DNA from: Budorcas taxicolor
Taxonomy: Eukaryota; Chordata; Mammalia; Artiodactyla; Bovidae
Direction: 5' to 3'
Assembly (NCBI RefSeq): GCF_023091745.1
Contig: NC_068911.1
Span: forward strand, 157,714,004 to 157,778,003
DNA length: 64,000 bases
Part shown: positions 12,480 through 24,900 of the stretch, piece by piece
Layout of the letters: each line of letters begins with the position of its first letter
Numbering within the stretch: position 1 is the stretch's first letter
Translations under genes and position numbers: made by a program
Notes under the pieces: generated by a model
The model's database searches: none
The model's input: the letters and a program-made list of their open reading frames with translations, nothing else
What the model was told of the DNA's origin: nothing

Positions 12480-12585
12480 TAGAGGCAAAGTGGCACTGTG
12501 GCTACAAGCAATCGCCCCAGGCTCAAATCGCAGTTCAAGTTCCTACCAGAGGGTGATCAAGGGCAAGGTCAGTAACCACTATATT
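12480..12585 (-). mobile_element. Possible MIR fragment
   Basis: The phrases 'ggctcaaatcgcagttcaag' and 'gatcaagggcaaggtcagta' resemble an antisense MIR, but similarity is patchy. Confidence 0.35.
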
Positions 12586-13074
12586 TGCACAGTTCACTGC
12601 AGCAGCCACTAGTCATATGCGGGTATTGAGAAGTGGTTAGTGTGACTGAGGAACTGAATTTTTAGTTTTACTTCATCTTCATTAATTTTGGCGTAACTTT
12701 ACAAACTGTACTCTATCCAGTTACTGGAAAACTTTAATTTTGAAACAACTTGGCTATGAGAATTTACTCTTTCAACTGTAAATTTTATGCAATCTGAATA
12801 CTGCGCAAGTACTTGTGATAAATATTGAGCATCCCAATTGAAATGTGTGATATGTATAAATACATACCAGATTTTGAAAACTGAAGAAAAAAACAAGAAT
12901 GCAAAATATCTCATTAATAATTGCATATTGATTATATGCCAGAATAACCAGAGTTTGGATATACTGGCTTCAATAAAATGTATTATTAATTTCATCTTTT
13001 TTAGTTTTTAAGATATGGCTCCTAGAAAATTAAAAACTATGTGGTTCACATCGTATTTCAATTGGGCAGAGCTA
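12586..13074 (+). mobile_element. Old hAT-like DNA transposon fossil
   Basis: I recognise an interspersed mammalian element of MER type from 'cagccactagtcatatg', 'gactgaggaactgaattttt' and the end 'caattgggcagagctac'. The family name is not certain and no protein is encoded. Confidence 0.5.
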
Positions 13075-13205
13075 CTCTGTGTACTTTAGTTTCTTCCTCA
13101 ATGATATGGGAATAAAAATAATATCCTCCAGTGGGTTGTTGTGGCAACAAGAAACGATAACTGCAAAGTTGTTAGCGAAGTGCTTGACAAATAGCTGGAA
13201 GAGCC
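13075..13205 (-). mobile_element. MIR SINE fragment
   Basis: Antisense MIR features in order: 'tttagtttcttcctcaatga', 'gggttgttgtggcaa' and 'gcgaagtgcttgacaaatag'. Confidence 0.65.
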
Positions 13206-13527
13206 CACTAAAGAGCTATTATTTTGTGGGCACAATTTCCATCTTTACTTTCTCTGACTCATAAAACAGAATCTGAAGTTATTTTGTGGGATATTCATTC
13301 AGTCTGTTCTCCTAAAGTGCAGGAAAGCCAAGAAGACCTTTGATAACATAAAGGACCAATAAATGGCATGGATGCTGGTAACTTACCAATGAACTCATGT
13401 CTTCTTTTCCCCCTCACAGATTCCTTTTATAAATTTTCTGACCTATAAGATATAGCTTACATTCATTCATCAAACCTTTAACTGAGTATCAATTTGTAGA
13501 AGAATCTAGATTCCATAGTTTCAAACT
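13206..13527. other. No recognisable feature
   Basis: Short non-coding interval up to the CHR SINE; nothing recognised. Confidence 0.45.
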
Positions 13528-13539
13528 CTTAAATTTCTT

Positions 13540-13654
13540 TTCTTCTTTTTGGCCTTGTGGATTGCAGGATCTTAGCTCTTCTACCAGGGACTGAACCTGA
13601 GTTATGGGCAGTGGGCAGTAAAAGCAGAGTCCTAACCACTGGACTGCTAGGACC
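13540..13654 (-). mobile_element. CHR-type SINE
   Basis: Antisense CHR SINE with a T-rich tail at the left and the head 'ccactggactgctaggacc' at the right. TSD 'cttaaatttctt' (13528-13539) and 'cttaagtttctt' (13655-13666), one mismatch in 12. Confidence 0.88.
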
Positions 13655-13825
13655 CTTAAGTTTCTTAATGGTTATAGATCTGCTAAAATGAAAAAATCTG
13701 CTCACATCAAAAAACACCGAAATAGCTTTAAAATGACAAGATTCAATCTATTCTTTATCTGTAAGCTAATAACTTCAACTGTCCTTATTGAACCTAAAAG
13801 TATTGTTTTTTTCTCTCTCACACAT

Positions 13826-13945
13826 GATTTTTCTACCTTTTTTTAAATTGTGGTGGCTTTAAATTCTAGACTTTTTTTTTTTAAGATTTTGTATGTTCTT
13901 TCTTTGTTCCTTATCATTTCTATCTTTGGCATAATTTGGAGAACT
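13826..13945 (+). repeat. Unnamed diverged repeat, copy 1
   Basis: Resembles 15642-15753: both start 'tgatttt', pass through a GTGGTGG block and 'cttatcatttct', and end 'tttggagaact'. I do not recognise the family. Confidence 0.5.
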
Positions 13946-14379
13946 CAAAACATGCAGTATTCCTTCATAAATGATAAAGGGAAAACAAAAAGAAATTAAA
14001 AGTTAAATTTCAGAAAAGTGGCAACTGATGGATAACACAGAAGAGAATCTCTAATAAGCGTAGGTGTTCTTTGAATAATCTATTCAGTAAGTATTACAGT
14101 GTTCCTGTAAATAAGCTAACTTTGAATTTCCATTTCTCCACGTTCTATGAAGCACAAATTAAGTTTCCTTTAAGCAGTTCAATTCTTTTTCCTAAAATAA
14201 CTCCTCGAAGTATATTAAATTTGTGAGCCTCTCTTGGTTTCAACCAGACAATGGAAGCAATCATAATAGCTAAAACTTAGGTCTTTCTAAGTTCTGGGTA
14301 CATTATAGATCCTCTACTTGTATTCACTCATTGAACTCTGAAAGTAACTCCATGAAATATTTCAGTAGACAGATAACAG

Positions 14380-14750
14380 TCCCCCAGAGATGTCCACATC
14401 CTAAGCTCCAGACCCTGTGAATATGTTATTTATATGGCAAGGCGGAAAGTAAGACTGCAGATGGAATTAAGGTTGCAAATCAGCTGACCTTGACATGGTC
14501 CTGGATTGTCCAAGTGGGACCAACATAATCCACAAGGGTCCTTTGTAACAAGTGAAAAAGGAAGGTAGGAGAGTCAGGGGTCAGAGTCAGAGTTGTTTGA
14601 TGATACAACACTGCCGAATTTGAAGGTAGAATAGGGGCAATGAACCAAGGGTTCTTATAACCCACGGCAACGAAATAAAAGTTAGGAGTGGCACATGGCA
14701 CTCTCCCTCTTCTTAGCATCTACTACTCTTCAGATCTCTGCTCCATCACT
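14380..14750 (+). mobile_element. Ancient LTR-like mammalian repeat
   Basis: The order 'catcctaagctccagaccct', 'gtgaatatgttatttatatg', 'gactgcagatggaattaagg' and 'tggtcctggattgtccaagt' is that of a widespread old mammalian repeat (MaLR/LTR-like; name uncertain). A second copy hosts a BovB insertion at 44.3 kb. Confidence 0.6.
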
Positions 14751-15641
14751 TCCTTAGAGGAAGCTTTCCTTGGTGCCTTGGTTGAGGATGGATGCTCAAA
14801 GGAGACAATCTTAAGGTAAAATGTAACTCTCATTTGAAGCACTTAGCATGATTACAATTTTACATTTGTTTGCGTCTTCTCTGTCTCTGCCGCCAGATTC
14901 TAAGCTCCATGAGGAAAGAGCAGCAGCTAGCCCTTGCCGCCTGTGCCTGTCAAAGGCAAGGTGCAGTTGTTTCTCTGCTGTCTACTCAATTTCTGATGTT
15001 TAGATTAACAACCCAAATTCATTTGACACATGTTGAATTTGTTGGACAAGGTCTGAAGAGAATAAAATGGGATCATGGGAAATGAATTTCAAAACTCTTA
15101 GACTTTGGTCCTTAAGTAAATCAGCTCCATGAAAAGAAAATATGAGAGAATAAAACCACTATCTAGAAGAAATTTGCTGAAGCATGACAAAAATACTCTA
15201 TTTGCATTTGGCTTGCCAAAATATGCATTTTTATCCTCAAGTATATTACTCAGTTGGCACAAGATTTCACTGTATTGAAACCTGGAACTTGGAGATAAGC
15301 CTTAAATCTACTCTTCTAGAAAGCAAAGAAAGAAATAAGAACAAAAAGAAGCATAATCAGACTTTCTTAATATTTGAGTATCTTAAAAAGTTAAAGAACT
15401 TTTCGCTACCACTTCTTGAGTCTTTACTTTTTCTAGCCATATAACTGCATATTTCTACTTGTATCAAAATTGTTTGAATCTTTATACCATGGTCTGTCCT
15501 CAAACAGTTATATCTACTAAGGATATAATTTTTTATATGTTTTAATATGTGTTTTCTTATAATATAAGTATATATTTATATCTCTATATAGTTGAGTTTG
15601 GTAACTGTTTTTGGTGAAAGTCTCTGCATTGCCCCATATAC

Positions 15642-15753
15642 CTGATTTTCTGCTTTTCTTTACCAGTGTGGTGGTGTTAAATTTTACATTTTAGATTAGG
15701 AATATTTTGTCTTTATTTCTTATCATTTCTAAATATATTTTATTTGGAGAACT
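15642..15753 (+). repeat. Unnamed diverged repeat, copy 2
   Basis: Partner of 13826-13945, same orientation, 1.8 kb away. It may be a local duplication or two copies of an old dispersed repeat. Confidence 0.5.
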
Positions 15754-16844
15754 AGATAGATGTAAGATTATTTGGATAAGATGAGACCAGAGGTAATTTG
15801 AGTCTAGTAAGCCTTGGCCTCAAAGATTCGTGTTGCTAATTACTAAGCCTCAATTATGTTCAATTAATTCTTATATCCATAGAGAAGCCATTCAATTCAT
15901 TTGTCCATTTTCTGTGGCTTTGAGATTCAGCTCAAATTCAGTTTACAAGGAAAAATAGCTGCCAAAGATTCCCTGTGCTTTTAAGTTCCACATTATACCC
16001 ATCTATCTATGGCAAACCATTTCAATTCACACTCCATTACACAAACTTCCTTTCCCAGGGGAATCTTACATTAGTATATTCAAAATTCAACCTGTCTAAA
16101 ATGAAATAAGAACATTTACTCAGGATTGAGAATGTTTGGAAGTCATTTCCTCTGAATGCATAAAGCAGAAACTGGGCAAAATCCCTTTGGTTACAAGTTT
16201 TATTAAGTTAGAATATTTATTGTAGGATAAGGATAGAAATTATTTTATTTTCTTTGAAGTGGCTCCCAAAGTATATTTCTCTCTGGTCCTGATTTTATTC
16301 ATAGGACATAAATGTAAACAAATGTAAGTTCCAAAGATAAGGCATCATTAGTTTCACAAATAATTCATTTCCTTCATTTAGCTTCCTTCCTTATCCCAAG
16401 TTCTCAAAGCACTTGACCACGAAGGAAGGACTATTACACCTACTCTACATGAGGGGACAAAAGTGTGGAGATTTGTTGAAGACCAAGCTAATCAAAGCTA
16501 ATCAAGTAGAAGCTTGACAATTCCCTCATGGACCCTCTCTTTCGGCCACACTCACTGTTCCAGCCTTTTGGGGTAGAGATGCAGCAAATACAGTGAAACC
16601 CTACTGTACGCTGTGTCCTTGTATCACAGATGAGTCACTCAGTGGATAACGAACTCTCACTGGGACAGTGACCTACAGTGCATCTCTGACACTGTAAGTT
16701 AGCCCCCTACCTGCAAGACTTTGTTTTTGTATAATGCCCACTAATTTACAAAGTGAGTCCATAAAAATAAACACTCTGGTGCTTCCAACAGACAGAATAG
16801 ATAGTAGTCACCATTTCAGAAACCCAGACAAATAAATCATCATG

Positions 16845-16935
16845 TCCGGATCACCTGGGCTTTTAAGTGACAGGCTTGAGACTCAGACACAGGGATTCTG
16901 ATTCCAAATCTAAAGCTTCTTCATTGAATCACAAC
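16845..16935 (+). mobile_element. Possible MER5A-like fragment
   Basis: 'ggatcacctgggctttt' followed by 'gggattctgattcc' recalls MER5A (hAT-Charlie), with the middle shortened. Weak. Confidence 0.35.
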
Positions 16936-17013
16936 AGTCCTCAGACCCTTGGGTGAACAAAAGGTGCCCAGGAAAAACCTAAGTTCTTTTGCATCAGGGC
17001 CTACCCCAAGAGC

Positions 17014-17229
17014 AGGGCTTCCCTAGTGGCTTAGAGGGTAAAGAATCTGCCTGCCAATGCAGGAGACGTGGGTTTAATCCCTGGGTTGGGAAGATCTCCC
17101 AGAGGAGGGAATGACGACCCACTCCAGTATTCTTGCCTGGAGAATTCCATGGACAGAGAAGCCTGGTGAGCCACAGTCCATGGGATTGCAAAGAGTTGGA
17201 CACGACTGAGTGACTAACACACACACACA
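17014..17229 (+). mobile_element. Bov-tA SINE with CA tail
   Basis: Full sense copy from 'gggcttccctagtggctta' to 'gagtgactaacac', ending in about six CA units. Confidence 0.92.
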
Positions 17230-17332
17230 AGCAGAGAGCAAGTACATTGTAGAAATCAAATAAGTTTAAAACAAAAAAAAGAAAGAAGAAGTTTCCATTT
17301 TGGTTGAGCCCACATCATTCACCAGAGTAAGG

Positions 17333-17537
17333 TCAGCAAACTTTTCTATAAAAGGCCAGACTGTAAATACTTTAAGCTTTGTGGGCCATATATAGTCTCT
17401 GTTACCAGTCTTCTTCTTTTTCTTCCTTTTTTGTTTTATAAAATTTGAGTTTTAGAAACCACTCTTAGTTAACAGGGTATACAAAAAAAGATTGTGGACA
17501 GGATTTGACCTATAAACTATTGTTCATCAGAGCCCTG
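17333..17537 (+). mobile_element. hAT-like DNA transposon fossil
   Basis: Begins 'ggtcagcaaacttttctata' with 'ggccagactgtaaatac', and ends in 'ggatttgacctataaac'. This is a known mammalian MER-type element whose name I cannot fix. Confidence 0.6.
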
Positions 17538-19285
17538 GACCTGGTAGCCACAAAAGGGTGACTTGTAACGCAGATCTGGACAGCACCTGGAGCTCCCAGG
17601 CTCTGAAACGCTTATCCTATAAGTGCTCTGACTAACAGAAGAGAGTTTACCTTCCGACTCACCACATTAGACTATATTTTCCTGTCTTCAATCAAAATTA
17701 AAGTCAAAGCCACGTTATGAACACTAGACCCTTGGCATTCACAACTTTAAATTTTATGGTTTCTACTATTACACAGCCACCCCAAAAGGTTCATGGATTT
17801 TAAAAAATGTTTCACTTTCAAGTTGAGACCCTAGAATTGTGCATGGGGATTGGTCATATAGTGAGAGACCAGGAGCCTGGCTAGCAGTTGCTTCTTGCTC
17901 TCCTTCTATTTTACCCTATCCTGTACCATATAAACAGATAAATGTTCTTTGGGGGTTGGGAAGGAGAGGAAATAGGTCTTAAAAGGGAAGTCAGCTTCCA
18001 GGGCTGGTGATTAGTGAATTACATCAGAAGTTACAGACATTCCCCAGAAAATAGCAAATCTCCATAAATTAAATTAGTGTCTGAGGCCTTCAACAAAATA
18101 TGCTATAAAGGATGTAAGAAAAAATAATTCATGAAAGGGTTTCTGTTCATTCTCCCATCAGAGCAAAAATTTTTGAAGAGGTAAAGTAGAGTCTTGAAGG
18201 AAATTTCCTCATTTTGCCCAGTTAAACTTGAATGCATTTTAACAGGCCATTGTAATAGTTTCAGCTATTCCGATTCATGTGTCCTTTGCAAAGGCTGAGG
18301 GCCTACAATGATTTATTTTGATATTTACCAGGCTCTTCCTTTTGGACTCTGCAGCCAAATCATAATCAGTGCCAGCCCAAAGCTGATCTCTCCATGAAGA
18401 CTCAGGACTTGGACTCAGCAATGAGATTCTTCGATATAATGATGACTTGAGTGCCAGAGCCTTTTGAAGAACATTCAAACCCTTGTATTTATTGTAGTAG
18501 CTGTCTTCATTCTTAACTTATTCCTGGACACTTCATGAAGAGTTAAGAAGGCAGCTTTTATCAACTGAGCTTTTTATATGGGGGTCAATTGTTTACAAAT
18601 TTCAAATCATCAATGATATCAAGTTTTAGTTTATAAAAACAATTGTACTGGTTACCACTAGGGCATAAAGTCAGCTTCGTTCCTGCCTATGTGGGTTTTC
18701 CATCTATCAGTGAGATAAAAATATGAACAGAAAAGTAAGTAAGCAATTAAAAGTTCAGTGAAGTAGGTAAAGATACAATTAACTACAAATGGATTGACAC
18801 ACTATAAGTATTATAGAAAATTAGTAGAGAGATCCTTTATTCATTCATCAATCATTAATTGCTATTTATACTGTGCCAGGCATTATATCTTCTTTGTAGA
18901 CTCTTCCTTGGGACTCTGACGTATATATACAATCTTCTATTTGAAATCTCCATGTATAGACCTCACAGGTATTTCAAACATGACATGTCTTACAGTGAAC
19001 TAAGATTCGCTTGCTAAATCTTGTCCTGCAGGCTTCCCCTTTTGAATGGCAACTCAGTCTTCTGGCTGTTCAGGCCAAAAGACAAAACAACAACAAAAAA
19101 CCCTAAAATACCATATATTCATCCCTCATTCCTCTCTTTCCCTCACTTGTGTTCGATCTGTAAGCAAATCCTATTGTTCCTATTATTAAAATATATCCAA
19201 GTCCAGCCACTTGTCACAATCTCAACAAGTACTATCCAGGTCTGTTGTGGGGATCATTGCAATAGCTTCTTGATTAGTAGTCTCC
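17538..19285. other. No recognisable feature
   Basis: Non-coding sequence; the last 80 bases (19210-19285) probably belong to the old repeat that resumes at 19913. Confidence 0.45.
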
Positions 19286-19297
19286 CTGCTTCTACCC

Positions 19298-19602
19298 CAG
19301 ATAGCTCGGTTGGTAAAGAATCGACCTGCAATGCAGGAGACCCCGGTTTGACTCCTGGGTCAGGAAGATCCCCTGGAGAAGGGATAGGCTACCCACTCCC
19401 ACAGTCTTGGGCTTCCCTTGTGGCTCAGCTGGTAAAGCATCTACCTGCAATGCAGGAGACCCTGGTTTGATTCCTGGGTCGGGAAGATCCCCTGGAGGAG
19501 GGATAGGCTACCCACTCCAATATTCTGGCCTGGAGAATTCCATGGACTGTATAGTCCATTGGGTTGCAAAGAGTCGGACATGACTGAGCGACGTTTCTTT
19601 TT
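19298..19602 (+). mobile_element. Compound Bov-tA: two heads in one insertion
   Basis: A partial Bov-tA (head and first part of the body, about 19302-19404) is followed in the same orientation by a near-complete one (19409-19593). One perfect 12-bp TSD, 'ctgcttctaccc', encloses both, at 19286-19297 and 19603-19614. Both parts share 'gggataggctacccactcc', so they come from the same subfamily. Confidence 0.88.
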
Positions 19603-19684
19603 CTGCTTCTACCCTGAACCCTTGGCAACCACAGATCCTGTCACTGCCCTGCCCAAGGCCACCCTAATTAACAAGCTTATAGTT

Positions 19685-19912
19685 GATATAGCACTTACTA
19701 CCCACCAAGCACAAGCTCTTTGCAAGTATTAACTGAATTCTCACAATAACCTTATAAGGTAGGTACCATGACTCTCTGCGTTTCATCAGTGAGGCAATGA
19801 GGCACTGGAAGGACAAGCTAAGATCACACAGCTAACAAACAGCAGAGACAGGACTCCAACCCTGACATTCTGGCTCCCCAGCCCATGCTCTTAACTTCTG
19901 TGCCTGCTGCCT
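19685..19912 (+). mobile_element. MIR SINE
   Basis: Sense MIR: 'agcacttactacccacca', 'tcagtgaggcaatgaggcac', 'gatcacacagctaacaaa' and 'catgctcttaacttctgtgc' in the expected order. Confidence 0.8.
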
Positions 19913-20240
19913 CCAGTGGTTTCCCTTCTCACTTTTGGAAAAAGCCCAAGTCTGCATCATGGCCTGCTAAGCCTCACATGATCTGTCCCCCATTACCTCC
20001 ACAACATTCCTCCACTACCTTCTCCTTGGCTTACTCAGTCACAGTGACCTCCTCGCTGGTCCTCAAACACCCTAAGCTTCTTCCCGTATCAGGGACTTTC
20101 ACCCTGGCTGGTCCTTCTGCCTGAGCCATTTCCCCTGAGGGTGGCCTGACTCACTTGTCACCTCCTTTAGGTCTTTTCTTCAAATGTCACTTTTTCAGTT
20201 AGGGAGTCCTAGATTCTACTTAATAATCTTACTAATATAT
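19913..20240 (+). mobile_element. Ancient unnamed mammalian repeat
   Basis: The series 'catcatggcctgctaagcct', 'cacatgatctgtccccc', 'tcagggactttcaccctggc' and 'cttcaaatgtcactttttca' matches a widespread old repeat whose name I cannot fix. The 79-codon frame here is not a gene. Confidence 0.5.
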
Positions 20241-20257
20241 CTAGATATAATTCTGAG

Positions 20258-20440
20258 CACAGAACACACCCTTTACTTCATTAAACCCTCACAATAGCTC
20301 TGGGCTGAGGAAACTATTACCTCCATCTTACACATGAGGAAAAGACACCCAGAGTTGCTAACAAGTGTGCAGAAGGTCACACAGCCAATAAGGAATGAAG
20401 TTAGGATTCCAACCTAAAATCTCTGGCTCTGGAGTCTGTG
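20258..20440 (+). mobile_element. MIR SINE
   Basis: Sense MIR: 'attaaaccctcacaatagct', 'catcttacacatgaggaaa', 'ggtcacacagccaataagga'. Confidence 0.8.
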
Positions 20441-20536
20441 ATCTTACACACACACAGATACACACACAATCAATATACAAAATTTGGTGACTAATGGTTG
20501 ATGGAAAAGTAAGAGAATTTAAAAAATCAGTGTGTG

Positions 20537-20745
20537 GAGCTTCCTTGGTGGCTCTGATGGTAAAGAATCTGCCTGTGATGCAGGAGACTTGGGCTCAGTC
20601 CCTGGGTTGGAAGATCCGTGGAGAAGGTAACGGCAACCCACTCTAGTATTCTTGCCTGGAGAATTTCATGAATAGAGGAGCCTGGCAGTCTATAGTCCGT
20701 GGGGTTGCAAAGAGTCAGACACAACTGAGTGACTAACACTTTCAC
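20537..20745 (+). mobile_element. Bov-tA SINE
   Basis: Sense copy from 'gagcttccttggtggctc' to 'gagtgactaacac'. No clear TSD. Confidence 0.9.
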
Positions 20746-21419
20746 CACTTTCAGGAGGTTGTAGCAAGAGTTAGAAGACAATTAGCATATAAGGTTAAAG
20801 GAGGATGCCAGGTGGAGGGTTTAGATTATCAGTTTCCAGAGTGATATGTCTCAGTGTGTCATCCACCCTGTTCCTCCATCAGAACCTGAGAATAACTGGA
20901 GTTGGGTTGGGGGTGGGAAGTTTTCTAACAGCAAAGAATGCTTGATTGCACTCTAGATCTTCTTATGTAGAGTCATTGGGACTAGGAGCACAAGGATTTG
21001 TATATACAAGAACTCCTAGGTGACTGTGAAGTGCATTAAAGTTTTCAAACCACCATCTTGGAAGATAGGGAATAGTTTTATTGACTTAAATTAGAACACT
21101 AAGCATCACAGCCCTAATATAGTAATTCCATAAAGAGATCTGCAAAATATGCTATCGCTCTAAAACACTGCCACTGAGGGCAGGGATCTCTGATGGGTTT
21201 GTTCATTGATGGATTCCAAGTACCGAGAACAGTGGTTGGCCCAATTGGGGAATGTGTGAACTTTCAAGTGGCCCATTGGAAATTTTCAAGATGCAAAATA
21301 GCTTTGTATGAGCATATTTTACGCTGAGTGGTCCAACATTTCCATCAGACTTCTCATACAAATTCACTTCTATCAGTTTTATCATTATTTCCTTAGAAAT
21401 ATGAACAGAGTGAAAAAAT
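20746..21419. other. No recognisable feature
   Basis: Non-coding; nothing recognised. Confidence 0.5.
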
Positions 21420-21612
21420 ATTGGCTTTTGGAATTATTGATCTAAGTGTGACTTGAGGCTCTGGCATTTGGCAGCCGTGTGATGTAACCAAGGCATTCTA
21501 TCTTTCTAAACTTTGTTTTCCTCATCAATAAATCATCATCACCTCATTTAATGTCCATAAAAGTATCATGTGAATAAAAGGATCTTTAAAACACAGGGCA
21601 CTATTACTAGGT
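21420..21612 (-). mobile_element. MIR SINE
   Basis: Antisense MIR: 'ggctctggcatttggcagc', 'ctttgttttcctcatcaa' and 'atgtgaataaaaggatct'. Confidence 0.6.
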
Positions 21613-21750
21613 GAATTATTTCTTTTTACTTCTCAATTACTTTGAAATATGATTTTGGGGGCAAAGTTCTAGCTGTAAAAATTTAGTAAAATTCGGAAAA
21701 AATGTTTTCAAGACTTAGATGGCATGAGTAATACATAGCTATAGAATGTG

Positions 21751-21963
21751 TGGTAGCAAGAGTGTTAAGGAACCCGCCTGCCAATGCAGAAGCGTAAGAG
21801 ACACAGATTTGACCCCTGGGTTGGGAAGATCCCCTGGAGAAGGGAATGGCAACACACTCCAGTATTCTTGCCTGGAGAATCCCATGGACAGAGGAGCCTG
21901 GCAGGCTACAGTCCATGGGGTCGCAAAGAGTCAGACACAACTGAAGCAACTTAGCACAGCACA
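21751..21963 (+). mobile_element. Bov-tA SINE
   Basis: Sense copy with a degraded head but a well-preserved body ('atcccatggacagaggagcc'), ending in an 'agcacagcacag' tail. Confidence 0.9.
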
Positions 21964-24900
21964 GTATGGGAATAATGAGAGAATGAAAATATTCCCATTA
22001 AGTAGTCTCTCCAAGAGATAATCATAGTCCAATAGTTGAAGGACAGTATTGCCTTTTGAAAATCAAATATTGATTTGTCGGAGAGATTGGCCTATAATGT
22101 TACAGCTTAGTATTCTGTCACTCAGACACACAGCTCAAGCCAAATGACTTTCATTTAAAAACTTTTGGTGTAACAGGTATTTATCATTCATTATTTACTA
22201 CATCCTTGATATCTGAACATTGAAATCTAAGACAAAAAATTCGATTGTGCTGAAACCACGCAAACTTCAATGCCTTCTCAATTTTGGAAACTTAAGCACA
22301 CCACTTCCATCCTAAGACAGGATTTCAGTGACTAAGCAGATCTCTTCCTGAACCTAAGGTGAGGGAAGAGTCTACCCTCTACTTTTTTCTAGCTGATCAA
22401 CCAGATGCATGTGAAGGAGTTAACACTATAATCATTAAAGCACAGACAAGAATGTCATTTGTCAAGTGGCAAGAAACAGCTTTCTAATGAAACACCATGC
22501 ATTCCACAAAATTCTCAAAAACTTCATTCTGATTTTATGCCTAAGTTAAACATTTTGGAAAGGCATTTCCCTTGCAGCGCCAGAAATGAAAGCCTCAAAT
22601 GCTTTGAAGTTAGAGATCTAACTGCGAACACAACTGGATGAGTCACATGTGATATAAAAATACCTATTTGGGGCTCTACTTTCAAATTAGAGTCACAACA
22701 TAAAATCCACTTAGTTGAACCAGGCTTCAAAAATTTCTGCATGAAAGTTAATAACAGCAACACAAAACACTAGGAGAAGAGAGTTTCTAACAGACCACCA
22801 AACTGCAAATTTTCAAGACAGATATAAGAGAAAGAAAACCAGTTCTGTGAATAATATATGAAATCATTCTGAAAAGATTTTCCCCCAACAATACAGCACA
22901 GTAGTAAACTCGTGGTCACACATTTCTTTACCTAAAGCTGAAAACTAGAATCCCAAATGACAGCCTCATTTCTGTAATCACAGCTTCATCAACTGAGGCT
23001 GTTTTGCCACAGATACCATACCATTATGATGAGGGTTCTGGGTCTACTCATTTCATCGTCAATTTCCAGAGGCAAAATTTCGTGGGATGGTTCCTCCTGG
23101 CGTCGTCGACAAATGTGTGGACAGCTCCTCTGGACCACAGAACGAAAAGCTTGAAGCAGAACAATGCTGGCAGTGCAGCCCATCGCTGCATCCTGGAGCC
23201 CAGAAAATAACTTCTATGTGGATGCTATGTTTGAAAAACAGTGGCTCCTTGTCCCTGAAAACAGCCTACATCGCAGCTGCAGCCAGCTCACTCTCCAATC
23301 ACTTCCTTGAGCTCTGATCATCTGATCACCGCCAAATAGCTTGGATGCAGAGATGGGAAAGATTTGATCCACTGAAACTGAACACACTCAGGAATATTAG
23401 AGCATTTTGCCCAGAGAGCATTTCTCAATTCATCTCAAGAGCATGTTTCCTGTTCATTACAGTGATTCTCTTCAATTCCAGTTTTGGAGGTCTGATTAAA
23501 GATATCTTTCCCTCTCAGACACTCAAACAAATCACTCTTTTTCACATTAAACAACTGAAAAATTGACTTCATACTCACATGTTTTTTCCAAGGCAGAGGA
23601 GTGTCATATAAAGAGTGAAAGTGACTGTTGTCTTTTTAATGTAAAAACTTCCAGAAGGAAATTTTACTAGACACCTCACTAACTGATTGGGGTTCTGCTT
23701 ATTGTAGCTCATAAGTTCCAGAAATGAAATGGACTCATATAAAGTGGGGAGTCCACTGAATCAGAACGATTTATCCGAAGCATGCACGCGTTAACCAAAG
23801 CCATGTGAGTGACACTAGTGTTCCCCCTGTGATTTTCTTTCAATAGCTCGGTTGTTCTGTTCCCACGCGTGCAGTTCTGCAGCCTGATACATTTTTATAT
23901 TTACATAGGCGGCTTGCATGGCTGAAAATATCTCTGTTTACTGAGGTCGGGCATCGAGCTTTGCCGAGCTGACCTCTCAGGGAAAAAAAAAAAAAAAGCA
24001 GCAGCTGTAAAGCATTTTCACATCCTATCAATAAGAATTCAAGGCTTCAGGAAGGACGTTAAGGTCTCTGGCAGTTAAGAGTCTAGTATTCCCTGACTCC
24101 TGAGAGACTAGTCACTTAGGAGGGAACCGAGAGATGCTTAGGAGTCACGTGACTGGCTTGGACCAGCCTCAAGATATAATGGTGTACTGCAAGAAAATAA
24201 GACAACAGGGATGCTTGCACTAAAAATATCTCATGGAAAATAGCTTTTGCTTACAAATGAGGAAACTATGAAATCCCCAGTAGGATTTACAATGTCGAGA
24301 TCTTTCTGCCGAGCTAATCCTGTCAGTGTAACTCTCTGAGATTCAAAGTAAAAATGTTTTCTTTGGTTTCTGGGCCCCTCAGCGCAGAGGGTGTTACAGG
24401 AAGTTTGGAGGTTTCTTTTCCTCTAAGGTGTGGCCACTTCGGGCCCCAGTAAAGTAGCTTTCACAGAAGCATCTAGCAGAAAGCTCAATTAGGCATTAAT
24501 TGCTCCGTAATCTGTCACAACACAGCTTCGTTTTGATTGGTATGTTTGCCAGAGGAGTAAAATATTTTTTTCTTTTAAGAGGTACTGGCTGCCAGTAGTT
24601 TTTCATCTCCCTCTGTTTCGAGCAAACATATTTTAGTGTGGCTGGAAAAAGAAGAAAAAAATGCTAATGATGTTGGCAAGTCCCTTAAGTCCCTCTGGAC
24701 CTTTGTCAGAGTGCCCGGGTGCTAATCTAAACCATTTTTTTTTTTTTTTACTCTAAACAACTAGGGCATTTATTGAAGAGAGGTTACAATTTAGCCCGCC
24801 TGGCTTGCATATTGAATATATATATATAAATGGTGTCCCACCAGAAACAAAATATGGAATGGGCTTCCATGATTATGAATGTGCCTTTTCAGATCTGATT

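Larger units (their letters stand above)
14755..17013. other. Mostly featureless
   Basis: AT-rich non-coding sequence apart from the unnamed repeat at 15642-15753 and a possible MER5-like piece at 16845-16935. Confidence 0.45.
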
